Positions 1 to 8,698 of a stretch of DNA of 64,000 nt are shown one piece after another. Under the pieces are notes generated by a model that was not told the origin of the DNA, did not search any database, and saw only the letters and a list, made by a program, of their open reading frames with translations. How positions within the stretch are numbered: position 1 is the stretch's first letter; the number at the start of each line of letters is the position of its first letter. This DNA is from Jatrophihabitans cynanchi (GTDB lineage Bacteria; Actinomycetota; Actinomycetes; Mycobacteriales; Jatrophihabitantaceae): the NCBI RefSeq assembly GCF_027247405.1, contig NZ_CP097463.1, forward strand, positions 4,451,413 through 4,515,412, in the 5' to 3' direction. Made by a program: the position numbers and the translations under genes.

Positions 1-1
1 A

Positions 2-88
2 CGGTCGACAGAGGTCGTCCGATCGGCGATCGATCGGCTGGCTAAGACCGGTCGACCGCCGCGACTGATCCGCCCGTTCGCCCGCTGA
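2..88 (+). CDS. possible C-terminal tail of an upstream gene (partial)
   Basis: The second frame is open from the window edge to a TGA at 86-88, giving 28 codons that end in RLIRPFAR. Composition is arginine-rich and consistent with a coding end in this GC-rich genome. The following gene starts 68 bases later on the same strand, so this would be the end of the preceding gene of the pilus operon. No domain can be recognised in so short a piece, and another frame (stop at 43-45) cannot be excluded. Confidence 0.35.
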   Translation, partial: RSTEVVRSAIDRLAKTGRPPRLIRPFAR

Positions 89-156
89 CCTCGCGCGAGC
101 GCAAGCCGCACTCTGCTGTATGGAGCGCAGACGCTCCGATCATGCGGGGAGCGCGA

Positions 157-1329
157 GTGACGATCCTGTGCGAGCCTGAGGCGACTGCCGCCTCGCTCCT
201 GGCGCCGTTCCTGGGCGACGACGTGCGAATCGTTGTCAGCCTGCGCGCTGCGACGAGAGCACTCGCAGCGGATCCGGCGGAAAGACTGGTCGTCATCGGC
301 AGCGGCGTACGCGCGGAGAACGCCCTGGAGTTCGCCGCACACGTATCACGCTCGGCGGCCGGCACGGACATCGTGCTCATGCGCGACACCGTCGACTCCG
401 ATCTGCTCAGCCGGGCCTTCGACGCCGGGATCCAGACCGTCCTGCCCACGCATGAACGCCATGCCCTCGCCGAGGCGTGCACCCGCCTGGCCGCGTCGCG
501 CCGGCCGGCAGCCGCCCCGCCGCAGCCCGGCCCAACTGCAGCGCCGAACGGTGTCATAGTCGCCGTGGTCGCAGCCAAGGGCGGCTGCGGCAAGACCACC
601 TTCGCAATCAACCTGGCCCTTGCCCTGAACGCGGGCGGCGAGGTCCGTGTCTGTCTCGTCGACCTCGACCTCGAGTTCGGCGACGTCGCCAGCTCGCTTC
701 GCCTGGACGTCGAACGCACCCTGCTCGACGCGGTACCCGGCCGCGCGCTCACCAGGGCGGACATCGCAGCACTCGTCACGACGTACCACCCAGGGCTGGA
801 CTGCATCCTCGCGCCCGTCGGACCCGGCGAGGCCGAACGCGTCACGCCCGCAGTCGCCCGCGAGGCGCTCAACGCCCTCGCGCAGCTGTACGACTACATC
901 GTCGTCGACACACCCGCGCGCATGTCGCATCACGTCCTGGCCGCTCTCGACACCGCCGACCACCACGTCCTGATCACCGTGCCAGAGGTACCCGCCGTCA
1001 AGAGCCTGCGCAGGACCCTCGACGTGCTGGACCTGCTCGGCTACCGGCGCGAGTCGCGTTCGATCGTCGTCAACCGCACCGACCCACGCGTCGTGCTCAC
1101 CGCGCGCAACGTCGAGACGCTCGCCCGCAGCCCCATCGCCGGTCACATCCCGTTCAGCTGGGACGTACCCGCCTCGATCAACCACGCTGCACCGCTCGTG
1201 ACCGCGGAGCCGGACCACCCGGTGAGCAAGGCGATCCGCGCGTTCGCGCGCGCCCGCATCGGCACCGGTGCCGCCGCCACGCGGCGTCCGGGTGTCCCTC
1301 GTCGATCAGTGCGGGGGTGGTCCAGGTGA
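157..1329 (+). CDS. CpaE/TadZ-like MinD-family ATPase of pilus assembly
   Basis: A 390-residue protein with two parts. The first ~125 residues resemble a degenerate response-regulator receiver fold. From about residue 135 there is a ParA/MinD-type ATPase with a deviant Walker A, KGGCGKTT (about 141-148), followed by VDLDLEFGD and a late hydrophobic switch region. This is the CpaE/TadZ architecture, which places pilus machinery at the cell pole or membrane. The GTG at 157 is preferred over the ATG at 142 because GGGGAG lies five bases ahead of it, while the ATG has no ribosome-binding site. It sits directly upstream of the pilin and the PilT/B/C genes, which supports a pilus role. A generic ParA-type ATPase is the alternative. 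Confidence 0.82.
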   Translation: MTILCEPEATAASLLAPFLGDDVRIVVSLRAATRALAADPAERLVVIGSGVRAENALEFAAHVSRSAAGTDIVLMRDTVDSDLLSRAFDAGIQTVLPTHERHALAEACTRLAASRRPAAAPPQPGPTAAPNGVIVAVVAAKGGCGKTTFAINLALALNAGGEVRVCLVDLDLEFGDVASSLRLDVERTLLDAVPGRALTRADIAALVTTYHPGLDCILAPVGPGEAERVTPAVAREALNALAQLYDYIVVDTPARMSHHVLAALDTADHHVLITVPEVPAVKSLRRTLDVLDLLGYRRESRSIVVNRTDPRVVLTARNVETLARSPIAGHIPFSWDVPASINHAAPLVTAEPDHPVSKAIRAFARARIGTGAAATRRPGVPRRSVRGWSR

Positions 1330-1473
1330 GACACCACGACTGGGCGCGCGACCCGCCTTGACGCGCTGCACGGCACCTACCCAGCACGCCAGCTTCATCC
1401 CGGCGCTACTCGGCACCGGGCCACAGGACACGGCCGCCACGCGGCGACCGATCACCATTCGGGGGAACCCACC

Positions 1474-1824
1474 ATGTACCAGCGCATTCGCAAGGCCATG
1501 AAGGAAGAAAGCGGCTTCACGCTCATCGAACTGCTCATCGTCATCGTCATCCTCGGCATCCTCGCCGCTGTGGTCGTCTTCTCGGTCCAGGGCATCACGA
1601 ACCGTGGGGACGCCTCGGCTTGCAAGTCCGATGTCGCAACGGTCACCACGGCAGGCGAGGCCTACTACGCAAAGAACTCGAGCTATGCCGCAGATATTGC
1701 AGCGCTCAAGGCGGGCGGCTTCCTGCACTCGGACACCGCGGACAACGTCACTTACACCGTGACGGGCACCGGCTTCACGGCAGTCGGAGCTACCGGTAGC
1801 GCCTGCGCGGGCTTCACCTCCTAA
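1474..1824 (+). CDS. pilA: major type IV prepilin (PilA-like)
   Basis: A 116-residue prepilin. It has a 14-residue positively charged leader ending in Gly14, then Phe15 as the mature first residue and Glu at mature position 5 (GFTLIELL). The hydrophobic alpha-helix (IVIVILGILAAVVVF) packs into the pilus core. The globular part is short and has two cysteines (in SACKSD and SACAGF) that could form the usual C-terminal disulfide loop. GGGGGAA precedes the ATG. A strong hairpin follows the stop codon, which suggests the pilin mRNA is made in excess over the downstream motor genes. It would be cleaved by the prepilin peptidase at 8699. Confidence 0.93.
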   Translation: MYQRIRKAMKEESGFTLIELLIVIVILGILAAVVVFSVQGITNRGDASACKSDVATVTTAGEAYYAKNSSYAADIAALKAGGFLHSDTADNVTYTVTGTGFTAVGATGSACAGFTS

Positions 1825-1832
1825 CCCGCTCC

Positions 1833-1863
1833 GCCGGGGAGGGCCGTCTTGGCCCTCCCCGGC
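1833..1863 (+). terminator. perfect 13-bp hairpin between pilA and pilT
   Basis: Bases 1833-1845 (GCCGGGGAGGGCC) pair perfectly with 1851-1863 across a five-base loop GTCTT. It begins nine bases after the pilin stop codon. There is no T tract, as is common in actinobacteria. Its place inside an otherwise continuous operon suggests a partial terminator or 3' stabilising structure that keeps pilin expression above that of the motors. Confidence 0.7.
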
Positions 1864-1901
1864 ATCACCACCAACGCATGCCAGGTCTTTCAGGGGGAGC
1901 C

Positions 1902-3014
1902 ATGACCGAGGTAGGACGCCGCATCGGCGAGCGGATCGACGAGCTGCTGGAATCACTCTGGGACGCCGGCGGCACCGATCTGCTCCTGACGGTCGGCACC
2001 CCGCCACTGCTGCGCGTACACGGCGAACTGCACCCGGTCGCCGACCACCCGCCGCTGAGCGCCGAGGACACCGAGGCGCTGCTCGTCGAGCTGTTGAGCG
2101 AGGACCAGCACAAGAGCTGGCAGGTGAGCAACGAGTACGACTTTTCCTTCAGCTGGGGCGAAGAGGCGCGCATCCGCGGCAACGCCTTCACCCAGCGCGG
2201 CGTCACCGCCATCGCGCTGCGGATGATCCCCAAGGAGATTCCCGGCCTGGCCGCTCTGGGCGTCCCGCCGGTGCTCGCCCACTACGCGCGCCAGCACCAG
2301 GGCCTGGTGCTGATGACCGGCCCCACCGGCTCGGGCAAGTCCACCACGCTGGCCTCGGTCATCGACCTGATCAACACCGAGCGGGCCTGCCACATCATCA
2401 CCGTCGAGGACCCGATCGAATACGTGCACAACCACAAGCGTTCGGCCGTGAACCAGCGCGAGGTCGGCACCGACACGGACAGCTTCCCGGACGCGCTGCG
2501 GTCGGTCCTGCGTGAGGACCCCGACGTGCTGCTGGTCGGTGAGATGCGCGACCTGGACTCGATCCGGTTCGCCCTGACCATCGCCGAGACCGGTCACCTG
2601 GTCTTCGCGACCTTGCACACCAACGACACCGCGCAGTCGCTCGCGCGCATGATCGACGTCTTCCCCGCCGACCAGCAGGCGCAGATCCGGGTCCAGCTCG
2701 CGAGCGCGCTCAGCTGCATCGTCTACCAGCGGCTGATCCCGCGCGTCGGTGGCGGGATGGTCGCCGCGTACGAAGTGCTGGTCGCCAACTCCGCCGTCCG
2801 CAACCTGATCAAGGAGAGCAAGACCCACCAGCTGCGGAACTCGCTCGTCACCGGGCAGCAGGACGGCATGGTGACGCTCGAGCAGTCGCTCTCCGGGCTG
2901 GTGCAGGCCGGCCTGATCAGCTACGACGACGCGGTCAAGCGCAGCCTGTACCCCAAGGACATCGAGACCCGGCCGCGGCTACGGGCCAGCGCCAGCGCCA
3001 GCGCAAGCGCATGA
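1902..3014 (+). CDS. pilT: type IV pilus retraction ATPase PilT
   Basis: A 370-residue PilT/GspE-family hexameric ATPase that depolymerises pili. The N-terminal PAS-like domain is followed by Walker A GPTGSGKST (about residue 138), the Asp box/Walker B region (DPDVLLVGEMRD), a His box (FATLHTND), and the C-terminal AVRNLIKE segment, which matches the AIRNLIRE motif required for PilT retraction. The start is set at the ATG at 1902, since GGGGGAG sits three bases before it; the ATG at 1878 has no such site. The last residues are an (Ala-Ser) repeat built on a six-base tandem repeat. The stop overlaps the start of pilB by four bases. Confidence 0.93.
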   Translation: MTEVGRRIGERIDELLESLWDAGGTDLLLTVGTPPLLRVHGELHPVADHPPLSAEDTEALLVELLSEDQHKSWQVSNEYDFSFSWGEEARIRGNAFTQRGVTAIALRMIPKEIPGLAALGVPPVLAHYARQHQGLVLMTGPTGSGKSTTLASVIDLINTERACHIITVEDPIEYVHNHKRSAVNQREVGTDTDSFPDALRSVLREDPDVLLVGEMRDLDSIRFALTIAETGHLVFATLHTNDTAQSLARMIDVFPADQQAQIRVQLASALSCIVYQRLIPRVGGGMVAAYEVLVANSAVRNLIKESKTHQLRNSLVTGQQDGMVTLEQSLSGLVQAGLISYDDAVKRSLYPKDIETRPRLRASASASASA

Positions 3015-4792
3015 AGCTGCACCGCGGCCGCCACGCCGAAGCGCCGCCGCCGCAAACGCCACCAGCCCGTCCCACGGCGCCCCGCGACCTCGACGTGCGC
3101 CCCGGCGGCCGGCGTCTCGGCGAACTGATCGTCGCCGCCAATCTGGCCAGCCACGACGTCGTCGTCGCGGCGCTCGCCGAGGCCCAGCGTGCAGGCGACG
3201 GCAAGCGGCTCGGCCGCATCCTGCTCGATCGCGGCACCATCACCGACCACGACCTGGCCGAGATCCTCGCCGAGCAGCACGCCCTGCAGGTGGTCGACTT
3301 CCGCACCGTCACGCCCGACCCGGCCGCCGTCGAACTGATCACCGAGGCGATCGCACGCACCCTCGGCGCGCTGCCCATCTCGATCGGTGAGGACACCGTG
3401 CACGTCGCGGTCATGGACCCGACGCCGGAAGCGCTCGCACGGATCACCCACGCGATAGGGCGACCGGTCACCGCCGCGGTCGCCCCGACGCAGGACCTGA
3501 TGCGGGCGATCGGCACCAGCTACCGGGCGCTGACCGGCGTGGACGAACGCGTCCACGAGTTCGAGGTGCGCGACGCGCTGCGGCGCGAGGCGGGCCGGCT
3601 CGACGAGGTGAACGCAAGCGACGACGCCCCGGTCGTCCAGGTGGTGCAGATGCTCGTGACCCAAGGGCTGCGCGACCGCGCGTCCGACATCCACATCGAG
3701 CCGCACGACGACCGGATCCGGGTCCGCTACCGCGTCGACGGGGCGCTGCACGACGTGCTCTCGCTGCCCGGCTCGATGGGGCCGGCCGTGGTGAGCCGGA
3801 TCAAGATCCTCGCCGGGATGAACATCGTCGAGCGGCGGCGGCCGCAGGACGGCCAGATCAGCCAGCAGGTCGAGGGTCGCGACGTCGACATCCGGGTCTC
3901 GACCACAGCCGTTGTCGGCGGCGAGAAGGTCGTCATGCGGCTGCTGGACAAGAGCCGTCCGCTGTACCAGCTCGCGCAGCTCGGCATGCCGGACGACACC
4001 GCGGCCCGCTTCCGCGCGCTGCTGCACTCGCCGTACGGCATGGTGATCTGCGCCGGGCCGACGGGCAGCGGCAAGACCACCTCGCTGTACGCCTCGCTCG
4101 GCGAGCTGAACAGCCCGGAACGCAACATCATGACGATCGAGGACCCGGTCGAGTACACGTTCGCCTCGATCAACCAGATCCAGATCAACGAGGCGGCCGG
4201 GATCACCTTCGCCAACGGCCTGCGCTCGATCCTGCGGCAGGACCCGGACGTCATCCTCGTCGGCGAGGTACGCGACGTGGACACCGCCCGGATCGCGGTG
4301 CAGTCCGCCCTGACCGGCCACTTCGTCCTGTCGTCGCTGCACGCCACCGACTCGATCGCGGCGCTGTACCGCTTGCTGGACATGGGGATCGAGTCGTTCC
4401 TGGTCGCCTCGTCGGTCACGGCTGTCGTCGCGCAGCGACTCGTCCGCCGGATCTGTACGTACTGCCGCGAGCCCTACGAACCGTCACTCGAGGAGCTCGC
4501 CTTCCTGCGCGCGTTCGGCTCGGCCGCACCCGACCACGGTTTCGTCCACGGGGCGGGCTGCAACTTCTGCGCACACACCGGCTACCTCGAGCGGATCGGG
4601 GTGTACGAGCTGATGGCGATCACCGACGCGATCCGCGAGCTGGTCCTCGACCAGGGTTCGCACGACGAACTGCGCAAGCTGTGCCGCGCCGAGGGCATGC
4701 GCACCCTGCAGGAGGAGTCGATCGACCTGGTCGCCGCCGGGATCACCACGCCGGCCGAGGTCATGCGCTCGATCTACGTAGTGGAGGTCTGA
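3011..4792 (+). CDS. pilB: type IV pilus extension ATPase PilB
   Basis: A 593-residue secretion ATPase that powers pilus assembly. The N-terminal MshEN/T2SSE_N domain (about 30-170) is followed by a linker and the T2SSE ATPase with Walker A GPTGSGKTTS (about residue 350), Asp and His boxes (DPDVILVGEVRD; LSSLHATD) and a tetracysteine zinc site, CTYC near residue 482 and CNFC near 517, typical of PilB/GspE and absent from PilT. Length matches the family. The ATG overlaps the pilT stop (ATGA), implying translational coupling, and pilC follows after one base. Confidence 0.94.
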   Translation: MKLHRGRHAEAPPPQTPPARPTAPRDLDVRPGGRRLGELIVAANLASHDVVVAALAEAQRAGDGKRLGRILLDRGTITDHDLAEILAEQHALQVVDFRTVTPDPAAVELITEAIARTLGALPISIGEDTVHVAVMDPTPEALARITHAIGRPVTAAVAPTQDLMRAIGTSYRALTGVDERVHEFEVRDALRREAGRLDEVNASDDAPVVQVVQMLVTQGLRDRASDIHIEPHDDRIRVRYRVDGALHDVLSLPGSMGPAVVSRIKILAGMNIVERRRPQDGQISQQVEGRDVDIRVSTTAVVGGEKVVMRLLDKSRPLYQLAQLGMPDDTAARFRALLHSPYGMVICAGPTGSGKTTSLYASLGELNSPERNIMTIEDPVEYTFASINQIQINEAAGITFANGLRSILRQDPDVILVGEVRDVDTARIAVQSALTGHFVLSSLHATDSIAALYRLLDMGIESFLVASSVTAVVAQRLVRRICTYCREPYEPSLEELAFLRAFGSAAPDHGFVHGAGCNFCAHTGYLERIGVYELMAITDAIRELVLDQGSHDELRKLCRAEGMRTLQEESIDLVAAGITTPAEVMRSIYVVEV

Positions 4793-4793
4793 C

Positions 4794-5999
4794 ATGCCCA
4801 GGTTCGCGTACGCCGCCACCACCCGCGACGGCGGGCGATCGAGCGGCGTCCAGAAGGCCGACAGCCGCGCAGCCGCCGAACTCGCCTTGTACGACAGGGA
4901 GTTGCGGGACATCCAGGTCACCGAGAAGAAGAGCCTGCTGCAGCTGGAGATCAGCGGGCCGCGCGTCAAGCGTGACGACCTGATGCACCTGTCGCGGCAG
5001 ATGGCCGCGTTCATCCGGGCCGGCCTGCCGATCCTCGATGCCGTACACACCATCGGTGAGGAGTCGGAGAACTCCTCGATACGGCGGATCATGACCGACA
5101 TCGAGGACGGGCTGCGCTCGGGCGAGCGGTTCTCGGACTGCCTGGACCGGCACGCCAAGATCTTCCCGGACTTCTATCGAGGGATCGTCCGCTCCGCAGA
5201 GCTCACCGGCGAGCTGGACACGGTGCTGGCCCGGCTCGCGCTGTACATCGAGCGGGACCTCGAAGCCCGGCGGAAGATCAAGTCGGCAACCATCTACCCG
5301 ACCGCGGTGGCACTGATGTCGATCGTGACGATCGTGGTGCTGGCCGCGTACGTGCTGCCCAAGTTCAAGGTGTTCTTCGAGAGCCTGAACGCCAAACTGC
5401 CGCTGCCCACCCGGATGCTGCTCGCGGTCACCGACTTCCTGAGCCAGTGGTGGTGGGCCCTGCTGGTCGGCCTCGGCGTCGTGATCCTCGCGATCGTCGC
5501 CGCGCTGCAGAGCGAGGGCGGCCGGTTTGCGAAGGATCGCTTCCTGCTGGCGGTGCCGGTGCTCGGCCAGACCATCCAGTACGCGCTGGTCGAACGGTTC
5601 TGCCGGGTGCTTGCCTCGATGGTCAGCGCAGGCGTGGCGCTCCCGGAGGCGCTGCGCGTGGCGTCCGATTCGCTGCGCAATCGCGTGTACACCCGTGGGC
5701 TCGCCGGCGTGAACGAGGCGATGCTCGAAGGTGAGGGGATTGCCGCGCCGCTCGCCAAGACCGGGCTGTTCCCGCCCACCGCGTCGCAGATGCTGCGGGT
5801 CGGCGAGGAGACCGGAACCCTGGACGGGCAGCTCGAGGTCACCGCCCAGTACTACGAGACCGAGCTGGACTACAAGCTCAAGAAGCTCACCGCGCTGTTC
5901 GAGCCCGCGATCATCGTCGTCATGGGCCTGCTCGTCGGTTTCGTCGCGGTAGCGCTCGTGTCGGCGATGTACGGCATCTTCAACCAGGTCAAGGTCTGA
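4794..5999 (+). CDS. pilC: type IV pilus inner-membrane platform protein PilC
   Basis: A 401-residue T2SSF-family protein with the expected two repeated cytoplasmic helical domains (about 65-190 and 265-390), each followed by membrane segments: MSIVTIVVLAAYVLP and WWWALLVGLGVVILAIVA in the middle, and IIVVMGLLVGFVAVALVSA at the C terminus. It anchors the PilB/PilT motors to the membrane base of the pilus. It starts one base after pilB and ends three bases before the first minor prepilin, so it is within one operon. Confidence 0.94.
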   Translation: MPRFAYAATTRDGGRSSGVQKADSRAAAELALYDRELRDIQVTEKKSLLQLEISGPRVKRDDLMHLSRQMAAFIRAGLPILDAVHTIGEESENSSIRRIMTDIEDGLRSGERFSDCLDRHAKIFPDFYRGIVRSAELTGELDTVLARLALYIERDLEARRKIKSATIYPTAVALMSIVTIVVLAAYVLPKFKVFFESLNAKLPLPTRMLLAVTDFLSQWWWALLVGLGVVILAIVAALQSEGGRFAKDRFLLAVPVLGQTIQYALVERFCRVLASMVSAGVALPEALRVASDSLRNRVYTRGLAGVNEAMLEGEGIAAPLAKTGLFPPTASQMLRVGEETGTLDGQLEVTAQYYETELDYKLKKLTALFEPAIIVVMGLLVGFVAVALVSAMYGIFNQVKV

Positions 6000-6002
6000 A
6001 CC

Positions 6003-6422
6003 ATGTCCCGGCTGCAGCGCCTGAACGACGATCGGGGCGACACGCTGATCGAGGTGATCGCTGCCGTCTTCGTCCTGGGCATTGCTGCAGTCGCGATCGT
6101 GTCGGCGATGACCATGAGTGTCAAGATCTCCGACTACCACCGCAAGCAGGCCGACGCGTCCGCCGTCCTGCACAACTACGCCGAATCGCTGGTGGCCGGC
6201 TACCGGCCGTGCACGAGCGCCAACTCCCAGCCGTACACGCTCGCCGCCCGCTCCGGCTTCGCGGCCCCGTCGGTCACCGTCAGCTACTGGACCGGCACCA
6301 GCTTCGGATCCACCTCGTGCCCCGCCGGCGGTGACCCGGGCGTGCAGCGCGTGCAGCTTGCCGTGTCGAGCATCGACAGCCGCGCCAGCGAAACCCTGAC
6401 CGTCGTCGTGCGGCAGCCATGA
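6003..6422 (+). CDS. minor prepilin with Asp at the mature +1 position
   Basis: A 139-residue protein with a short leader and the class III cleavage motif GDTLIEV, followed by a hydrophobic helix (FVLGIAAVAIVSAM). Glu is kept at mature position 5, but the first mature residue would be Asp rather than Phe or Met. The rest is a small Ser/Thr-rich domain with two cysteines (RPCTSA, STSCPAG). It probably belongs to the priming minor-pilin complex together with the next two genes. Its stop overlaps the next start by four bases. No closer subfamily is assigned. Confidence 0.85.
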   Translation: MSRLQRLNDDRGDTLIEVIAAVFVLGIAAVAIVSAMTMSVKISDYHRKQADASAVLHNYAESLVAGYRPCTSANSQPYTLAARSGFAAPSVTVSYWTGTSFGSTSCPAGGDPGVQRVQLAVSSIDSRASETLTVVVRQP

Positions 6423-7063
6423 GCACCCGACGTGAGGGCGACGCGGGGTTCACCTTGATCGAGCTGCTGTTGGTCGTCGTGATCCTGGGGATCATCGCCG
6501 CTCCCCTGGCGAACGTCGTCACCAGCTTCTTCATCAACAGCGCGACCACGACCGCGCGGCTCAGCGGCTCACACGACGAGCAGCTCGCGACCGCCTACTT
6601 CGCCCAGGACGTCGCGAACCTCGGGACACGTGACCAGACCTCGCTGGTAGCCGCCCAATCGGTGTGGACCGGAGCGTTCCCGGCCGGCACCTGCGGTGCG
6701 GGCGTCGGAACGCCGGTCGTGCTCCTCGCGTGGGACGACGTCGCCTGGACCGGCTCGGCCGCACAGGCCACCGTCGACCAGGCCGCGTACGTCCTGCAAG
6801 CGGTGTCCGGCCAGACGCAGCTGCACCGGCTGTTCTGCACCGGTGCGTCGCTCACCAGCCAGAGCGTCAGCAGTGACGCAGTCATCGCCCACAACATCGT
6901 CGCGCCGTTACCCATCGTCGCGTGTGCGGGCACCGGCTGCCCGACGTCCGGGCCCACCGTGCCGGCGTCGATCACGCTGACGCTCAACCTCAGATCCAGC
7001 GACCCCGGTAACCGCGGCCAGACCCTGCAGGTGACCCTGACCGGTCAGCGGAGGCAGACATGA
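6419..7063 (+). CDS. minor prepilin (PilW/GspJ-like)
   Basis: A 214-residue prepilin with leader ending in Gly10 and mature N terminus FTLIELLLVVVILGII, keeping Glu at +5. The larger globular region and position between a small prepilin and the PilX-like protein resemble PilW/GspJ minor pilins, which cap and initiate the fibre. It has several cysteines (GTCGAG, RLFCTG, CAGTGC). ATGA overlaps join it to the genes on either side. The PilW/GspJ label is by position and size, not by a diagnostic motif. Confidence 0.86.
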   Translation: MSTRREGDAGFTLIELLLVVVILGIIAAPLANVVTSFFINSATTTARLSGSHDEQLATAYFAQDVANLGTRDQTSLVAAQSVWTGAFPAGTCGAGVGTPVVLLAWDDVAWTGSAAQATVDQAAYVLQAVSGQTQLHRLFCTGASLTSQSVSSDAVIAHNIVAPLPIVACAGTGCPTSGPTVPASITLTLNLRSSDPGNRGQTLQVTLTGQRRQT

Positions 7064-8688
7064 CCCGACGCGCCCGACCCTCCGGTGACGGCGGGGTGAC
7101 GCTCATCCTCGCCTTGATCATCATCACGACGATCGCCCTGGTCATCGGTGCGACGCTGTCGCTGGCGACGACCAACGTGAAAGCGACGGTGGCCCTTCGC
7201 GACCAGGCCGCGACCTCCTACTCGGCCGACGGCGCCGCCCAGGTCGCGGTGAACCAACTCCGCACCGGCACCTTCCCCGGCGCCAACTGCACGGCCACCG
7301 CGACGCAGTCCCTGCTCGGCTTCTTCCCGGCCACGTCCACCGTTGCGGCGGGCAACGCGGCCGTGCAGTGCATCCCGGATCCGGGCAACACGAGCAACGG
7401 CGGCGGGTCCAACAGCTCGCCCGGCAGCGCCATCCTGACCCTGAGTGACGGCACCGGCGGTGAGCGCGGCATCTACGTGAACACCAGCAACAACGCGAGC
7501 GTGAAGGTGAACGGCGGGATCTTCTCGGACTCCACGATCTTCCTGGAGGGGAACAAGTCCGACCTGCAGAACACCAACACCACGAACAGCTATGTGTACG
7601 CGATGGGCAACTGCTCCAGCAGCGGAACCTCGAGGATCATCAGCACGCCCGCGCCGGTGTGCAACTACAGCACGAATCCGCTGTCGGCAGTCGACCGCCG
7701 CGGCAAGGACCCCGGGACGATCACGGGCCACGGCAGCTCCTTCGACGCACCAGCAGCGCCGACCGCCAACGGCACGGTCGCTCCCGCCAGCTGCTCGGCG
7801 AAGACCGCGTTCGAGTTCCTGCCCGGGCTGTACCGCAGCGCCGCAGCCCTCAACGCGCTCACCAACGGTGCCGGCGCATGCTCCGGCAGTGTCTGGCACT
7901 TCAACCCGGGCACGTACTACTTCGACTTCACCGACCCCGGCGTGCACCAGTGGATCGTCAGCTCGGGGTTCCTGGTCGGCGGCACCGCGAACGTGAGCGG
8001 TGCGCTCACCGTCGCCAAGATCCAGAACCTGCAGAACGCCGGCCAGCCGTACTGCATCGCCCCCACCGTCGGCGGCACCACCCTCAACGGCGGCGTCAGG
8101 TTCGTCTTCGGTGGGGACAGCCGCATGTACGTCACCAAAGGCCTCGCGTCCGCGAACCCGAACGTCCAGATCTGCGCGTCGAACAGCCCGTCCGGCCCGC
8201 CGATCGCGATCTACGGGCTCAAGAGCGGCATCGGGTCCGGGGCGTTCGCGGTCGCGGCCGAGTCGGGTTGCATCACCAATACCGGCTATGTAGCTCAGGG
8301 CGGCGATGCCACGCACTGTGCGGTCGTGCAGACCACCAACGATCCGAACCCCGCGCTGACGGTGTACGGCACGACCTACGTCCCGCGAGCAGTCATCGAC
8401 CTGTACCTCAACAACAATACGGTGCAGGTCTTCCGGTGGGGCCTGGTCACCCGGGCGTTGCTGGTCGGATCCACCGGCAGCACGAACCTCGCCAACGCTG
8501 TCATCGACGTCCCCAACGACGCGCCCGCGCCGTTCGCCGTGCCCAGTGTCTTGTACCTCAACGTGTTCGTGTGCACCGGGCCGAGCGCGTGCTCGACCGC
8601 AGGCACGCCGAAGCTGCGGGCGAAAGTACAGCTGTCGACGACGACGCCGACGACCGCCACCGTCCTGAGCTGGAGCCAGCAGCGCTGA
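7060..8688 (+). CDS. PilX/GspK-like pilus protein with long extracellular domain
   Basis: A 542-residue protein. The N terminus GDGGVTLILALIIITTIALVIGATL resembles a prepilin helix, but the residue at mature +5 is Leu instead of Glu, as in PilX/GspK-type tip proteins. The remaining ~500 residues are rich in Gly, Ser, Thr and Asn, contain repeated short hydrophobic strands, and look like an extracellular beta-rich domain, possibly an adhesin at the pilus tip. It overlaps the preceding prepilin by four bases and is followed by the prepilin peptidase. Tip or adhesin function is inference. Confidence 0.78.
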   Translation: MTRRARPSGDGGVTLILALIIITTIALVIGATLSLATTNVKATVALRDQAATSYSADGAAQVAVNQLRTGTFPGANCTATATQSLLGFFPATSTVAAGNAAVQCIPDPGNTSNGGGSNSSPGSAILTLSDGTGGERGIYVNTSNNASVKVNGGIFSDSTIFLEGNKSDLQNTNTTNSYVYAMGNCSSSGTSRIISTPAPVCNYSTNPLSAVDRRGKDPGTITGHGSSFDAPAAPTANGTVAPASCSAKTAFEFLPGLYRSAAALNALTNGAGACSGSVWHFNPGTYYFDFTDPGVHQWIVSSGFLVGGTANVSGALTVAKIQNLQNAGQPYCIAPTVGGTTLNGGVRFVFGGDSRMYVTKGLASANPNVQICASNSPSGPPIAIYGLKSGIGSGAFAVAAESGCITNTGYVAQGGDATHCAVVQTTNDPNPALTVYGTTYVPRAVIDLYLNNNTVQVFRWGLVTRALLVGSTGSTNLANAVIDVPNDAPAPFAVPSVLYLNVFVCTGPSACSTAGTPKLRAKVQLSTTTPTTATVLSWSQQR

Positions 8689-8698
8689 GGAGGCGATG

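Noticed and set aside
42..872. 276-codon minus-strand frame at the left edge
   Set aside because: It is antisense to the CpaE-like gene and Ser/Arg/Thr-rich, with no ribosome site.
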